This document shows positions 55,418-63,776 of a stretch of 64,000 nucleotides of DNA, in pieces (within the stretch, counting starts at the first letter, position 1; each line of letters starts with the position of its first letter). The DNA comes from Paenibacillus stellifer (lineage in GTDB: Bacteria; Bacillota; Bacilli; Paenibacillales; Paenibacillaceae). The stretch covers positions 5,189,001 to 5,253,000 of the forward strand of contig NZ_CP009286.1 in NCBI RefSeq assembly GCF_000758685.1, given 5' to 3'. Made by a program: the position numbers and the translations under genes. A model generated the notes under the pieces. That model was given only the letters and a program-made list of their open reading frames with translations. It was not told where the DNA came from and searched no databases.

Positions 55418-57302
55418 TCGTATCACCTCTGATCTCTGTAGATAAAATGTCCAGATGATCCAGTGTATTCTTCAGCAATTCTTGCAGCTCCGGCAGAAAC
55501 TCCTTAAGTCTGGCCAACAAATTACCCAAGTGTTCTGATATTAATTCCGCCTTTTTCAAGGGATCTTGTGTTTCAACTATCATAGGTATATATCTCTTAT
55601 AAATATTCATATGATGACCTCGTGTGAAAGCAAAAAACACGGTAAAGGTCTCTCTATTGGTGATCCATTTCCATAATTCATCCACTTTGTTTAGATTTTT
55701 ATTAACTTTAGCTCTATTTCGCGCAGAACTATTCTTCTTCATTATCTCGACCGTCTCCAACATAACCTTAAGCTTCTGTTCCACAGTTTTGCTTTGCTTT
55801 AAAATATAGTCCAGTTTGGTTTTCATCTGTTCCAGTAATTTCACTTGGTTGTCCTTTGTAGGTGATTCAATCCGCACTGCAACGTTAAAATCTCTGCTTG
55901 GCAATTCAAGTAATTCAGTAATCAGATCATCCAAAGCCCTGTACTCTGTTCCTTCAATATGTGCTCCCCTCCTAGAAGCATTAGTGAAGGATAAGCCATT
56001 TATCATTTCCAGTTTTATCAAAACTTCCAAATCTCTCAGAGTTATATGCATTTTTAGTGTTGTCGGGTTTTCTCCGCCATCAACATTGGGTACGAACAGA
56101 TTTGCAGCTTCATCTAATTGTTTTTTTTGTAATTCCACAGGAATATGCGCAACCCCTGGGGTATAAAACTGGTTTTGTGGATAAGACAAATCCTGCCCCA
56201 TTAGTATTATCTCTGTAGCTCCCATATATCTTGCGGCTTGGATTGCGGTTCCTGTTACAGTAGACGTATTCAAGAATTTCGGAATCGAATGATTTGACCA
56301 CAAATAATTGCTAATTAAGTCACGAGTAAACAGCGCGAACACCATTTCACCTTTGTAGATCTCCAAAATATCTGAATTAATTTGCGGGATAAATAACAAC
56401 GGCACTTGACTAGTATCGATATTCTCAAAGACGCGAAGGTTAGGCTCCCCTCCGTCCATAGAGACCACTAAATGCGGCTGAATCCCATTATATTGCAAGG
56501 CCTGTATGCTTGAACCAGCGGCAATAATCAGGCACTTATCTTTCAACTGTTTCAGATATGAGATGTCCTCTTGCAAAGAAGGGCCGGATCCTACAACAAT
56601 CGCCTTGCTCCCTTCCCATGCATTCTCAAGCAAATTGACAGACGACGATATAATAGTGTGACGCATGTTCTTTAATACATTTGTTATCCACAAATTTTGA
56701 AATGTAGTATAAGTCTGGAGATTTCCAATTTGGTCAATCATCGAATCCTTGAGATCATTTGATAAATCCTCAAAAGTTTGCATAAACAGTCTTTTGTATA
56801 TAGGGGGTATAGCTGTAACTAATCTGTTCGATACCAAGTAAGTCGAGATTTGATTGGCTATCTGCTTCAAGAAAAGCGGATTTTCTCCTACCGCTACCAG
56901 TTTAATTCTAGAATCTGAAAACATCTTGCTTATATCACGAGTTCTAATCATCTGATTAAAAACGATTATGCTTGGTTCACAAACATAAACCTGAACAACC
57001 TCGGACAACTCCAGCAGCGCCTCCAAAAAATAGCCTAAGCCGATTCCGAACAGCAGAACATGTCCAGATGATGTAACCTCGCTTTGAAGTGTAGAAATCC
57101 AGTTTCTGGCTTCCGCTGTCGCATTATACTTGCTATGCAGAAAGTATTCCTGTCTGTCTACGGTCACAACCATATTGGTTTCATTATTCTTAGTTTCCGT
57201 TATGGTACACATCGGATCATTTATGTCATCATCTTCAATAAGTGAGATTAAACTAGGGTAGTTTTTTTGAATGAACCTTTTATTTTTAGTTAGAAAGCTC
57301 AT
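55401..57302 (-). CDS. Motility-associated factor glycosyltransferase (Maf, DUF115)
   Basis: 633 residues. The central DUF115/MAF_flag10 domain (about 200-440) includes the nucleotide-binding motif VVGSGPSLQEDI, an SMDGGEPN segment and LMGQDLSYP. In other bacteria Maf proteins transfer pseudaminic or legionaminic acid to Ser/Thr of flagellin in the cytoplasm. The C-terminal 200 residues are helical. AGGAG precedes the ATG. Position between the hypothetical protein and pseB, beside the flagellin gene, supports the role; strong by context. Confidence 0.9.
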   Translation of the reverse strand: MSFLTKNKRFIQKNYPSLISLIEDDDINDPMCTITETKNNETNMVVTVDRQEYFLHSKYNATAEARNWISTLQSEVTSSGHVLLFGIGLGYFLEALLELSEVVQVYVCEPSIIVFNQMIRTRDISKMFSDSRIKLVAVGENPLFLKQIANQISTYLVSNRLVTAIPPIYKRLFMQTFEDLSNDLKDSMIDQIGNLQTYTTFQNLWITNVLKNMRHTIISSSVNLLENAWEGSKAIVVGSGPSLQEDISYLKQLKDKCLIIAAGSSIQALQYNGIQPHLVVSMDGGEPNLRVFENIDTSQVPLLFIPQINSDILEIYKGEMVFALFTRDLISNYLWSNHSIPKFLNTSTVTGTAIQAARYMGATEIILMGQDLSYPQNQFYTPGVAHIPVELQKKQLDEAANLFVPNVDGGENPTTLKMHITLRDLEVLIKLEMINGLSFTNASRRGAHIEGTEYRALDDLITELLELPSRDFNVAVRIESPTKDNQVKLLEQMKTKLDYILKQSKTVEQKLKVMLETVEIMKKNSSARNRAKVNKNLNKVDELWKWITNRETFTVFFAFTRGHHMNIYKRYIPMIVETQDPLKKAELISEHLGNLLARLKEFLPELQELLKNTLDHLDILSTEIRGDTNERLV

Positions 57303-57311
57303 AATTCTCTC

Positions 57312-57890
57312 CTAGTCCCTATGACGTGAACGGAAGTTCTGCAACAATGGAATGATTTCGTATTGAATCAAGTCTCCTACCGCTACAAAATTCTGAACCT
57401 GCAGACTGCTGTCAAGTTCTCTCACTATTACTTCCAGTGTATTGACGATCGCCAAGTACTCTGGTAAATCTCTCCCCTCTTGCTTCAGCAGTTCCGATTC
57501 AAATTCTAAGGCTTTGAAAATCCAGTCTAAACCTTGTATGAAGCTTGAGAACTGACTCCAGTGTTTCTCAGTTAAATCCCCATAAAAACTCCGCGCTACA
57601 TCAATCGAAGCAGGAAGGAAACGGTCCAAGTACTCATCCAATTCTTCTTCAGTCTGTTGTATACTTTCAGCTTTAGAGAGTGTTGTTACATTTATTGCTT
57701 CTAACTCATCCAAATTCGCAATCATGAACTGTTCATATCCGTCAAATATTGTCTTATCATTAACTTGGACACAGTAAATCAAGCGCTGCCGTTGAGCAAC
57801 TTGCGCAGTCGCCATCTTCCACCACTCATCCAATGATTGATAGTTCGATTCAATCTCTCTCGTCTCTTGCTGATCGATCATTACTCTCAT
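57312..57890 (-). CDS. Conserved helical protein of the flagellin-glycosylation operon
   Basis: 192 residues, acidic and almost entirely helical by composition, with no signal peptide or membrane segment. No known domain was recognised. It sits at the head of the glycosylation operon, 9 bp before maf, and 275 bp from hag, so a chaperone or adaptor for Maf or flagellin is a reasonable guess. The start is ATG 57890 or ATG 57881; GAGG lies close upstream of both. Confidence 0.65.
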   Translation of the reverse strand: MRVMIDQQETREIESNYQSLDEWWKMATAQVAQRQRLIYCVQVNDKTIFDGYEQFMIANLDELEAINVTTLSKAESIQQTEEELDEYLDRFLPASIDVARSFYGDLTEKHWSQFSSFIQGLDWIFKALEFESELLKQEGRDLPEYLAIVNTLEVIVRELDSSLQVQNFVAVGDLIQYEIIPLLQNFRSRHRD

Positions 57891-58076
57891 ATCATATCCT
57901 CACCTTTACATGTTCTTATAAATAATATATCGGCCAATTAGCAATGTTACTGAATATTGTAGAATTCCTCTTTTTAGTTTGACTATATCATAGATGCTAT
58001 GTTCTAACTATTCCAGACCTATAGAGCAACTCCACTAGAGAGCATTGTATAATCGACTGTTATGGGAATCGGTAGA
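57891..58076. other. Gap between the glycosylation operon and the hag terminator
   Basis: AT-rich 186-bp stretch with no gene. Its only recognisable signal is a sigma-D-like -10 box at 57927-57934, listed separately. Confidence 0.4.
57927..57934 (-). promoter_or_regulatory. Sigma-D-like -10 box before the glycosylation operon
   Basis: The minus strand carries GCCGATAT, an almost perfect flagellar sigma factor -10. The expected TAAA about 15 bp upstream is not present in good form, so this is a partial match. Confidence 0.4.
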
Positions 58077-58120
58077 CAAACGAAGACCCAGTACCATTTC
58101 TGGTACTGGGTCTTCGTTTG
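58077..58120 (-). terminator. Terminator of the flagellin gene
   Basis: Perfect 20-bp inverted repeat with a TTTC loop. The arm ending CGTTTG supplies part of the U-run on the minus strand. It lies 45 bp beyond the hag stop and would strongly limit read-through from hag into the glycosylation operon. Confidence 0.85.
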
Positions 58121-58165
58121 TTCGTCTTTTAGGACTTGTCTTGTAGAACTCATTCTAAGCGTTAA

Positions 58166-58984
58166 TTATCCCAAGAGTTTAAGTACAGCCTGAGGCGCAG
58201 AGTTGGCTTGTGCCAGCATTGCAGTGCCTGCTTGAACCAGAATTTGGTTCTTGGTGAATGCCGTCATCTCAGTAGCCATATCAGCGTCCTTAATGCGGGA
58301 ATTAGCCGCCGACAGGTTTTCGGAAGTTACACCCAAGCTGTTAATGGTGTGCTCCAGACGGTTTTGGTATGCACCAAGGTTGGCACGAGTTGTCGAAACT
58401 TGCTCGATTGCAGTTTTAATTGTGGATAATGCTGCTGCTGCTGCTGCGGAAGTCGAAATATCCAAAGCATCAATACCAATAGAACTAGCCAGCATGGAAC
58501 TCAATGTTACTTGAAGTTGTTCGCCGGATGTTACTCCGATTTGGAAATTCACGCTTGCAGTGGTTCCGTTCAGCAGCTTCACACCGTTAAAGTTGGAATT
58601 AAGTGTAATGCGGTCAATTTCTTTTACAAGTTGATCTACCTCAGCTTGCAGGTTGTCACGGTCAGTATCTTGGTACGTACCATTAGCCGCTTGGTTAGCC
58701 AGCGTGTTCATACGTTGCAGCATGGAGTGAACTTCAGTCAGATCACCTTCAGCCGTTTGCAGGAGCGAGATTCCGTCTTGAGCGTTGCGTTGAGCCTGGT
58801 TCAAGCCGTTGATTTGGTAAATCATTTTTTCGGAAATTGCCAAGCCGGCAGCGTCGTCAGCAGCGCGGTTGATACGGTAGCCGGAAGACAGCTTTTCCAT
58901 CGTCTTGCTCATTTGTGTGTTGTTGAAGCTGAGATTGCGGTTAGCGTTAATCGCGCCAACGTTAGTGTTAATAAACATACCCAT
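58166..58984 (-). CDS. hag: Flagellin
   Basis: 272 residues from ATG 58984 (GGAGG 9 bases upstream), beginning [18 protein letters not shown]. The conserved N-terminal D0/D1 part (about 1-145) and C-terminal D1/D0 part (about 185-272, ending in [10 protein letters not shown]) are joined by a very short centre, so it is a small flagellin without D2/D3 domains. Glycosylation sites, if used, would lie in the Ser/Thr-rich central stretch (about 140-190). The sigma-D promoter, CsrA-type leader and strong terminator show independent, regulated high-level expression. Export depends on FliS and FliW. Confidence 0.97.
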   Translation of the reverse strand: MGMFINTNVGAINANRNLSFNNTQMSKTMEKLSSGYRINRAADDAAGLAISEKMIYQINGLNQAQRNAQDGISLLQTAEGDLTEVHSMLQRMNTLANQAANGTYQDTDRDNLQAEVDQLVKEIDRITLNSNFNGVKLLNGTTASVNFQIGVTSGEQLQVTLSSMLASSIGIDALDISTSAAAAAALSTIKTAIEQVSTTRANLGAYQNRLEHTINSLGVTSENLSAANSRIKDADMATEMTAFTKNQILVQAGTAMLAQANSAPQAVLKLLG

Positions 58985-58993
58985 CGTAATCAT

Positions 58994-59000
58994 CCTCCGT
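58994..59000 (-). promoter_or_regulatory. CsrA-type site overlapping the hag ribosome binding site
   Basis: The minus strand reads ACGGAGG, a GGA-containing CsrA target that coincides with the Shine-Dalgarno sequence, so bound CsrA would block translation. Confidence 0.65.
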
Positions 59001-59015
59001 GATTTGGTTGATTTG

Positions 59016-59029
59016 CCACGTCCTTGTGG
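59016..59029 (-). promoter_or_regulatory. CsrA-type hairpin site in the hag leader
   Basis: The minus strand reads CCAC-AAGGAC-GTGG: a 4-bp stem presenting GGA in a 6-base loop, the standard high-affinity CsrA configuration. It lies 16 bases upstream of the ribosome-binding-site copy, which allows a CsrA dimer to bridge both, as described for B. subtilis hag. Confidence 0.65.
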
Positions 59030-59039
59030 CCTACTATAT

Positions 59040-59066
59040 ATATCGGTGGATTAGTGATTTAGTTTA
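59040..59066 (-). promoter_or_regulatory. Sigma-D promoter of hag
   Basis: The minus strand has TAAA, a 15-bp spacer and then ACCGATAT, matching the flagellar sigma factor consensus. Transcription should start near 59033, just before the CsrA hairpin. Confidence 0.85.
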
Positions 59067-59098
59067 GTGTTTTTTATCTTTTTCGAGAGGAATTTGTA

Positions 59099-59500
59099 CT
59101 ATTTTTTTTCATCAAAGTATAATGGGACCTGATCCGTATTTGCCATCCCATAATACGCATTCATCAGCTTGCGCTGAGACCTAGTCTGCTTAAGATTGGT
59201 GCCAACATGGGCACTGGAATTTTCTATATTCAATGTTGTCGAGTCTATACTGGAAGCAATCTCTCTCAACAGGGATGCTATATTCTCCGATTCAGTAATG
59301 CCGACTCCTATCTGGATTTCCTCCAGTTGTTGTGTGAATGCATTCCATTCCTGGACCGTACGGTCAAACAGGGAGAGGAAATCCTCCCTCTCCCTGTCCA
59401 ATGTTGCAAGCTCCAATTGTCTCTTTGAGCACTCAAGCATCCCTATGAGAACTGCCTCCAAATGGCTATCTGGTGCACCCCCCTTATTATGATTAGCCAA
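59099..59500 (-). CDS. FliT-like flagellar chaperone (small helical protein)
   Basis: 133 residues from TTG 59500, which has AAAGGG upstream and overlaps the end of fliS by 8 bases. Mostly helical, with heptad-like Leu spacing over residues about 15-75. Sequence motifs of FliT are not clear, but the position immediately after fliS and the size match FliT-type chaperones of FliD in related genomes. Function is by context only. Confidence 0.6.
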   Translation of the reverse strand: MANHNKGGAPDSHLEAVLIGMLECSKRQLELATLDREREDFLSLFDRTVQEWNAFTQQLEEIQIGVGITESENIASLLREIASSIDSTTLNIENSSAHVGTNLKQTRSQRKLMNAYYGMANTDQVPLYFDEKK

Positions 59501-59882
59501 GGGTACCACCCTTTCCGATCTGTTCCCAAGCAGATTTTAATTCCTCAAGCATACTCACAACTTCATCGATCCCGGAACTCTTCTTCTGAATATTGCTCTC
59601 TATCAATCGGTCGATCATATAGAAATATAAATTCTTAAGATTGGCTGCAAGCTCCCCACCTTCTTTTATATTTAAGGAAGATAGCAGCTCATAGATGATA
59701 TCCTGTGATTTCTGCAGATAGAGGTTCGTATCCGAAATGTTATTCGCAAGCATCGCTTCCCGAGCTTTACCGGCGAACTGTATGGCTCCATTATAGAGCA
59801 TTAACGTTAGGCGGTGTGGCGAAGCGGTTTGATATTTATTCTTCTGATAGGCTTGATAGCCCGTAAGATTGGGTGATGCCAA
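59493..59882 (-). CDS. fliS: Flagellin export chaperone FliS
   Basis: 129 residues, helical-bundle chaperone that binds the C-terminal D0 helix of flagellin and prevents premature polymerisation. Begins with YQAYQKNKYQTASPHRLTLMLY, the family signature. The start is a TTG at 59882. It follows fliD after 21 bp and overlaps the FliT-like gene. Confidence 0.95.
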   Translation of the reverse strand: MASPNLTGYQAYQKNKYQTASPHRLTLMLYNGAIQFAGKAREAMLANNISDTNLYLQKSQDIIYELLSSLNIKEGGELAANLKNLYFYMIDRLIESNIQKKSSGIDEVVSMLEELKSAWEQIGKGGTLG

Positions 59883-59903
59883 AGGGATCAGCCCCCTGTT
59901 TCG

Positions 59904-61337
59904 TTAGTCTGAAGATTTCGTGAAGCTGGCCAGAATACTCGATACATAGCTTTTCTGATTGTTTAAGCTGGACATCACGACTTCGAGATTGGCATACTGC
60001 TTCTTCAACGACTCTTCTCGTTGATCCAGACGATCGCTCATGTTTTGTATGGATTCACTAAGATAAGTGATCTCCGAATCATAGCCTTTGATTTTGGAGG
60101 TAATCAATCCATCCACACTGTTATTCCAGGACTGCAAATTATTCTTGAATAAGCCACCCATTCCAGTTGAGGTCGTTGTCCCCCCTCCGGTGGTTGTTGT
60201 GATCGTTCCTCCCAGCAATTTTTGCACCCCTGCAGGATCTTCCAGCATTTTGGCCTTAAAGGCGTCAGAGTCAAAAGTGATTTTTCCGGTCATTAAAGAG
60301 GCACTGGTAACTCCCTTATCAATTTCAAGCCCAATGTCCGAGAGCAGATTTAATCCTTTAGTTGTTCCAATAGGTGTATTCATCCAATCATTCAATTGAC
60401 TCATCAAATCACGAAGCATTGGATCACCTTGCAATGTAAGTGAAAGAGAACCATCGTCATTTTTTGTGGATTTAGTGGTGTTATTCCGAATCGTCGTCAC
60501 GATATCATTGTAGGCCGAAACAAAAGTATTGATCTTACTGATGATGCTATCTGTATCCTGAGCTACCTTTACTGTCGAAGATCCCGTATTAGTTAGAGTT
60601 AACGTAACACCAGGAATGGCGTCATTCACTTCATTTGTACTGCTATGAACTTCAATCCCATTAACAGTAAAGACGGCATCGGTAGCCTCCTGCTGAGGGG
60701 TAGCAGGAAATCCCCAGAATGATCCAGTCTCTGTAATAGCAAAGCTGCTGGCTTCACCTGTACTTTTTGAAGTCAAGACAAGCCTTTGTTCGGTGCTCGA
60801 AGTTTGAACTATAGAAGCCGTAACACCGCTTGAGGTTTGATTGATTTTCGCCGCGATTTTACTAAGAGCCGTATCCATGTTCAGATCTTGATTGTCAAAT
60901 TCCGTAAGATCAATGCTGGTTCCATCACTAATAATAAGTTCAGCGCCGGTCAGTGCTGAATCAAACTTAATTTTTGTTCCCTGATCGTCTACAATTTTTA
61001 CAGCGGAGCTCCCTGAAACCTGTTGTGTTGCTAATGAGGTCACATTCACCGAGTAAGTCCCTGCAACTGCACTATCTCCGGCTGTAACTGCCAGCTTGGT
61101 CGTATCCGAACTGGTTGCCGAGTTTTTGGTAAAAGTACTCAAATCCGAAAGGGCAGTTGCCGCATCTTTCAGGGTGGCCATTTTTGTATTTAACGCTGTG
61201 AAGAAGTTCTTGTAAGCTGTTGTATTGTCTTTTTTGGTCTGCAGATTGGTCAGCGGGACCTTCTCTTGTTTCATAATCGCTTCTATATATGCCGCGGAAT
61301 CAAATCCGGATGCCAGTCCTGTTATGCTTGTCGACAT
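59904..61337 (-). CDS. fliD: Flagellar hook-associated protein 2 (filament cap)
   Basis: 477 residues. The N-terminal FliD_N domain (GLASGFDSAAYIEAIMKQEKVPL) and a C-terminal FliD_C domain with the helical end SINNQ-type coiled coil are present; the middle contains the flagellin-IN-like segments. It caps the filament and helps incorporate flagellin. AGGAGG precedes the ATG. Adjacent to flaG and fliS. Confidence 0.95.
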   Translation of the reverse strand: MSTSITGLASGFDSAAYIEAIMKQEKVPLTNLQTKKDNTTAYKNFFTALNTKMATLKDAATALSDLSTFTKNSATSSDTTKLAVTAGDSAVAGTYSVNVTSLATQQVSGSSAVKIVDDQGTKIKFDSALTGAELIISDGTSIDLTEFDNQDLNMDTALSKIAAKINQTSSGVTASIVQTSSTEQRLVLTSKSTGEASSFAITETGSFWGFPATPQQEATDAVFTVNGIEVHSSTNEVNDAIPGVTLTLTNTGSSTVKVAQDTDSIISKINTFVSAYNDIVTTIRNNTTKSTKNDDGSLSLTLQGDPMLRDLMSQLNDWMNTPIGTTKGLNLLSDIGLEIDKGVTSASLMTGKITFDSDAFKAKMLEDPAGVQKLLGGTITTTTGGGTTTSTGMGGLFKNNLQSWNNSVDGLITSKIKGYDSEITYLSESIQNMSDRLDQREESLKKQYANLEVVMSSLNNQKSYVSSILASFTKSSD

Positions 61338-61366
61338 TCGTAAATCTCCTCCTTACATCTTGAAAT

Positions 61367-61735
61367 TTAAATTTTTTCATCAAAAAACATTCCGACCAGT
61401 TCTTTCATTTTTACCGACAGATCAATTAGAAATTCCGGGGGTAGGCTTGTCAGCACCTCCTGCGTCTGTTGATCCAGTACCTCAACATAGAGCTGCTCGG
61501 CTTCGTCATTGTATTTGAAACGAAGCTCTTTGCCAGAGCTGGCAATGGATTCATTCAGTTTCTTAATCTGTTCTTCGAATTTCGCCTGTTCTTCCTTTGT
61601 CTGCTCGCTCCGTAACTGCGATTTTTGGTTAGGTTCCTGATGATCTGTAGTAGAAGAAGTCGCCTTGATGTGAGCCACGGTACTGACTGTTCTCATTTTG
61701 TCCGTTTGAAATGAATTAAACTTGCTTATCTCCAC
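61367..61735 (-). CDS. flaG: FlaG protein
   Basis: 122 residues. A disordered N terminus is followed by the FlaG domain (about 65-120: LRFKYNDEAEQLYVEVLDQQT...LPPEFLIDLSVKMKELVG). Thought to influence filament length in other bacteria. The start is a GTG with GGGGGATGG upstream. Between csrA and fliD. Confidence 0.93.
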   Translation of the reverse strand: MEISKFNSFQTDKMRTVSTVAHIKATSSTTDHQEPNQKSQLRSEQTKEEQAKFEEQIKKLNESIASSGKELRFKYNDEAEQLYVEVLDQQTQEVLTSLPPEFLIDLSVKMKELVGMFFDEKI

Positions 61736-61762
61736 TTACACCATCCCCCACCTACATTCAAA

Positions 61763-62005
61763 TTAAGTAGATCTATAATTTTTCAGCAGGTTAAGGATTT
61801 GTTCTTGCTGTAGTTGTCCTGTTTGTTCCTTAGCTGCCATATTCTCAGCAACTATTTCCTGATACAGCTCCTGTCGCAACACCTGAACGTCTTTCGGAGC
61901 AACAAAACCTAGCTTGATCTGATCACCTTCGATGCCCAAAATTTGGACCTGAATATTGTTGCCGATTACCACGGATTCACCGATCTTACGTCTCAGCACC
62001 AACAT
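61763..62005 (-). CDS. csrA: Carbon storage regulator CsrA
   Basis: 80 residues. MLVLRRKIGESVVIGNNIQVQIL is the core strand pattern of the RNA-binding dimer. AAGGAGG precedes the ATG, which overlaps the fliW stop by 20 bp. It represses hag translation and is titrated by FliW. Confidence 0.97.
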   Translation of the reverse strand: MLVLRRKIGESVVIGNNIQVQILGIEGDQIKLGFVAPKDVQVLRQELYQEIVAENMAAKEQTGQLQQEQILNLLKNYRST

Positions 62006-62432
62006 TAAGTCGTCCTCCTTCCGGGTTCAGCGGATAACGGACAGGCAGTTTCTGATCTTTGATAATATACTGGCATCCCTTATGAGAATAAGGAGATAGC
62101 AGAACGGGTGCCAGCAGGTTGACGTAAAGCCCTTCTTCCTGAATATTGACAACCACCATGACCCCTACATCATCAGGTGAATTCAAGGCCAGAAGTTCAA
62201 TAATATCATCCGTAATCTGAAAGCTGTAGTCCACCACGGCTTCCTGAACGGGGAGCAGAAAAAAACTGACCTCTTCCTCAAGCGCATGCAGAAGAAAAAA
62301 GGGGGTTCCCTCCATAGGGAGGAACGCGTACTCGCTAATATTGGAAACACCAGGGATGCCCGCCTCGAATTTATAAATCTGACTGTCATCCAGCTCCAGA
62401 GTGCCGTATGTCTTGCTGTTGATCTGTCTCAT
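61986..62432 (-). CDS. fliW: Flagellar assembly factor FliW
   Basis: 148 residues. FliW binds CsrA and flagellin, releasing CsrA when flagellin is exported. The FEAGIPGV and PEGGRLNVG regions fit the family. The start ATG overlaps the end of the DUF6470 gene by 4 bp and the csrA start overlaps its end, so the three genes are translationally linked. Confidence 0.95.
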   Translation of the reverse strand: MRQINSKTYGTLELDDSQIYKFEAGIPGVSNISEYAFLPMEGTPFFLLHALEEEVSFFLLPVQEAVVDYSFQITDDIIELLALNSPDDVGVMVVVNIQEEGLYVNLLAPVLLSPYSHKGCQYIIKDQKLPVRYPLNPEGGRLNVGAET

Positions 62433-62824
62433 CTGGGGAGAACTCCTTTCGGATCCACATGGATTTCCGGTGGATAGATGCGAAAATCAATGTACACGCC
62501 TTGGCTCGGCAAGGCTTCGACAGTGACCTCCTTCTGGCCGCTCCTCATATATCGGGAATGGGCGATTGCGCCAAACACATTTTTTTCGCCGGCGGCCAGA
62601 TTAGCCATACGGTCACCTTCCTGAGCCTTGATCGCAATATTCTCCAAGCCCTGGCTTCGGGCCTCCTGTTCCAGATCTTTCATGAGCGACTGCGGCCGTT
62701 TCAAGTCCAGATCGTTGTACACGCTGGTCCAGTCCGTTGTGAGCTCTGCCGGTCGAAGGCGAACGGTGAGTTCAGCCGGAATATATTTTCCCCAAGCACT
62801 AGAATCGATGCCTGTCGACCTCAT
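62429..62824 (-). CDS. DUF6470 (YviE-like) protein, short form
   Basis: 131 residues. Corresponds to the C-terminal two-thirds of DUF6470/YviE proteins, which lie between flgL and fliW in Bacillus and relatives and usually have about 190 residues. An ATG at 62824 with GGAGG upstream shows the shorter form is what is translated; only 45 bp separate it from flgL, so the missing N-terminal part is not hidden upstream. Role in flagellar function unknown. Confidence 0.8.
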   Translation of the reverse strand: MRSTGIDSSAWGKYIPAELTVRLRPAELTTDWTSVYNDLDLKRPQSLMKDLEQEARSQGLENIAIKAQEGDRMANLAAGEKNVFGAIAHSRYMRSGQKEVTVEALPSQGVYIDFRIYPPEIHVDPKGVLPR

Positions 62825-62869
62825 GCCGCCACCTCCATTTCATCCGGAAGGAATCAAATCAAGTCATTT

Positions 62870-63757
62870 TTATCTCAAAAAATCTAGTAAAGACGTCTGC
62901 ATTATTCTCGCCCCGGTTGACAACGCCGACTGAAGAACGACTTCCTTCATCTTCAAATCCGTAATTACCGTTGGCACATCCACATCTGCTACATTTGCCC
63001 GCATTTCCTTCAAATTGGTCTGCTCACTCGTTATACGGTTCTCCATTAATTCGAAACGGTTCATGCGTGCTCCGATCTCCGCCCATCCAAGGGAAAAGCC
63101 GTCAGCGACAGTATCAATCTTTCCAAGGCTGGCACTGATAGCAGTCGTATCATTGGAATCCAGAGCAGTGGCCAGATCATCCAGAACCTTAAACGCATTA
63201 TCCGTTCCCGCCTTGCCGAATATATCCTCACCGGTAAGACTTACCGGCACCTTAACGGCAGGACTGACATAAAGACTGAACGTACCGGGATCCGTTGATT
63301 CTCCCGCCGCACCTGCTACGGTATATGGGGCTTGATCCGTCTTCTGTCCGTTGAATAAATATCGGCCGTTGTAGGTGCTGTTTCCGATCGTCACCAGTTG
63401 CTCTTTCAGCTGTTTGATCTCCGCAGAGATGACCTTGCGCTGCTCGGCATCATAGGTGCCGTTCGCCGCTTGCAGCGTAAGTGTACGCGCACGCTTCATA
63501 ACATCGGATGCCTGCTGCATAAGTGCGTCCATAGTCTTCAGGATCTCCGACCCGGTCTGGGCATTGTTCAGAAATTCATCGCTACGGGCAAGATCCGTGT
63601 CGTACCGCATCTGATAACCGACGCCGATCGGGTCGTCGCTGGGCTTCGTGATCTTTTGCCCGGTTGCCAATTGATTCTGCGCCTTGGTCATGCCTTCGTT
63701 AATCCTCTGCAGATTGTTGACAAGCTGCATATTCTGCATAGCCCCTGTTACACGCAT
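62870..63757 (-). CDS. flgL: Flagellar hook-associated protein 3
   Basis: 295 residues, junction protein between hook and filament. N-terminal flagellin-like helices (NLQRINEGMTKAQNQLATGQKI) and C-terminal D0 helix (ALSTGARIMQTSLLDFLR) frame a small central domain. AGGAGG precedes the ATG. Lies between flgK and the DUF6470 gene. Confidence 0.95.
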   Translation of the reverse strand: MRVTGAMQNMQLVNNLQRINEGMTKAQNQLATGQKITKPSDDPIGVGYQMRYDTDLARSDEFLNNAQTGSEILKTMDALMQQASDVMKRARTLTLQAANGTYDAEQRKVISAEIKQLKEQLVTIGNSTYNGRYLFNGQKTDQAPYTVAGAAGESTDPGTFSLYVSPAVKVPVSLTGEDIFGKAGTDNAFKVLDDLATALDSNDTTAISASLGKIDTVADGFSLGWAEIGARMNRFELMENRITSEQTNLKEMRANVADVDVPTVITDLKMKEVVLQSALSTGARIMQTSLLDFLR

Positions 63758-63776
63758 TATTCATATCCTCCTAATC

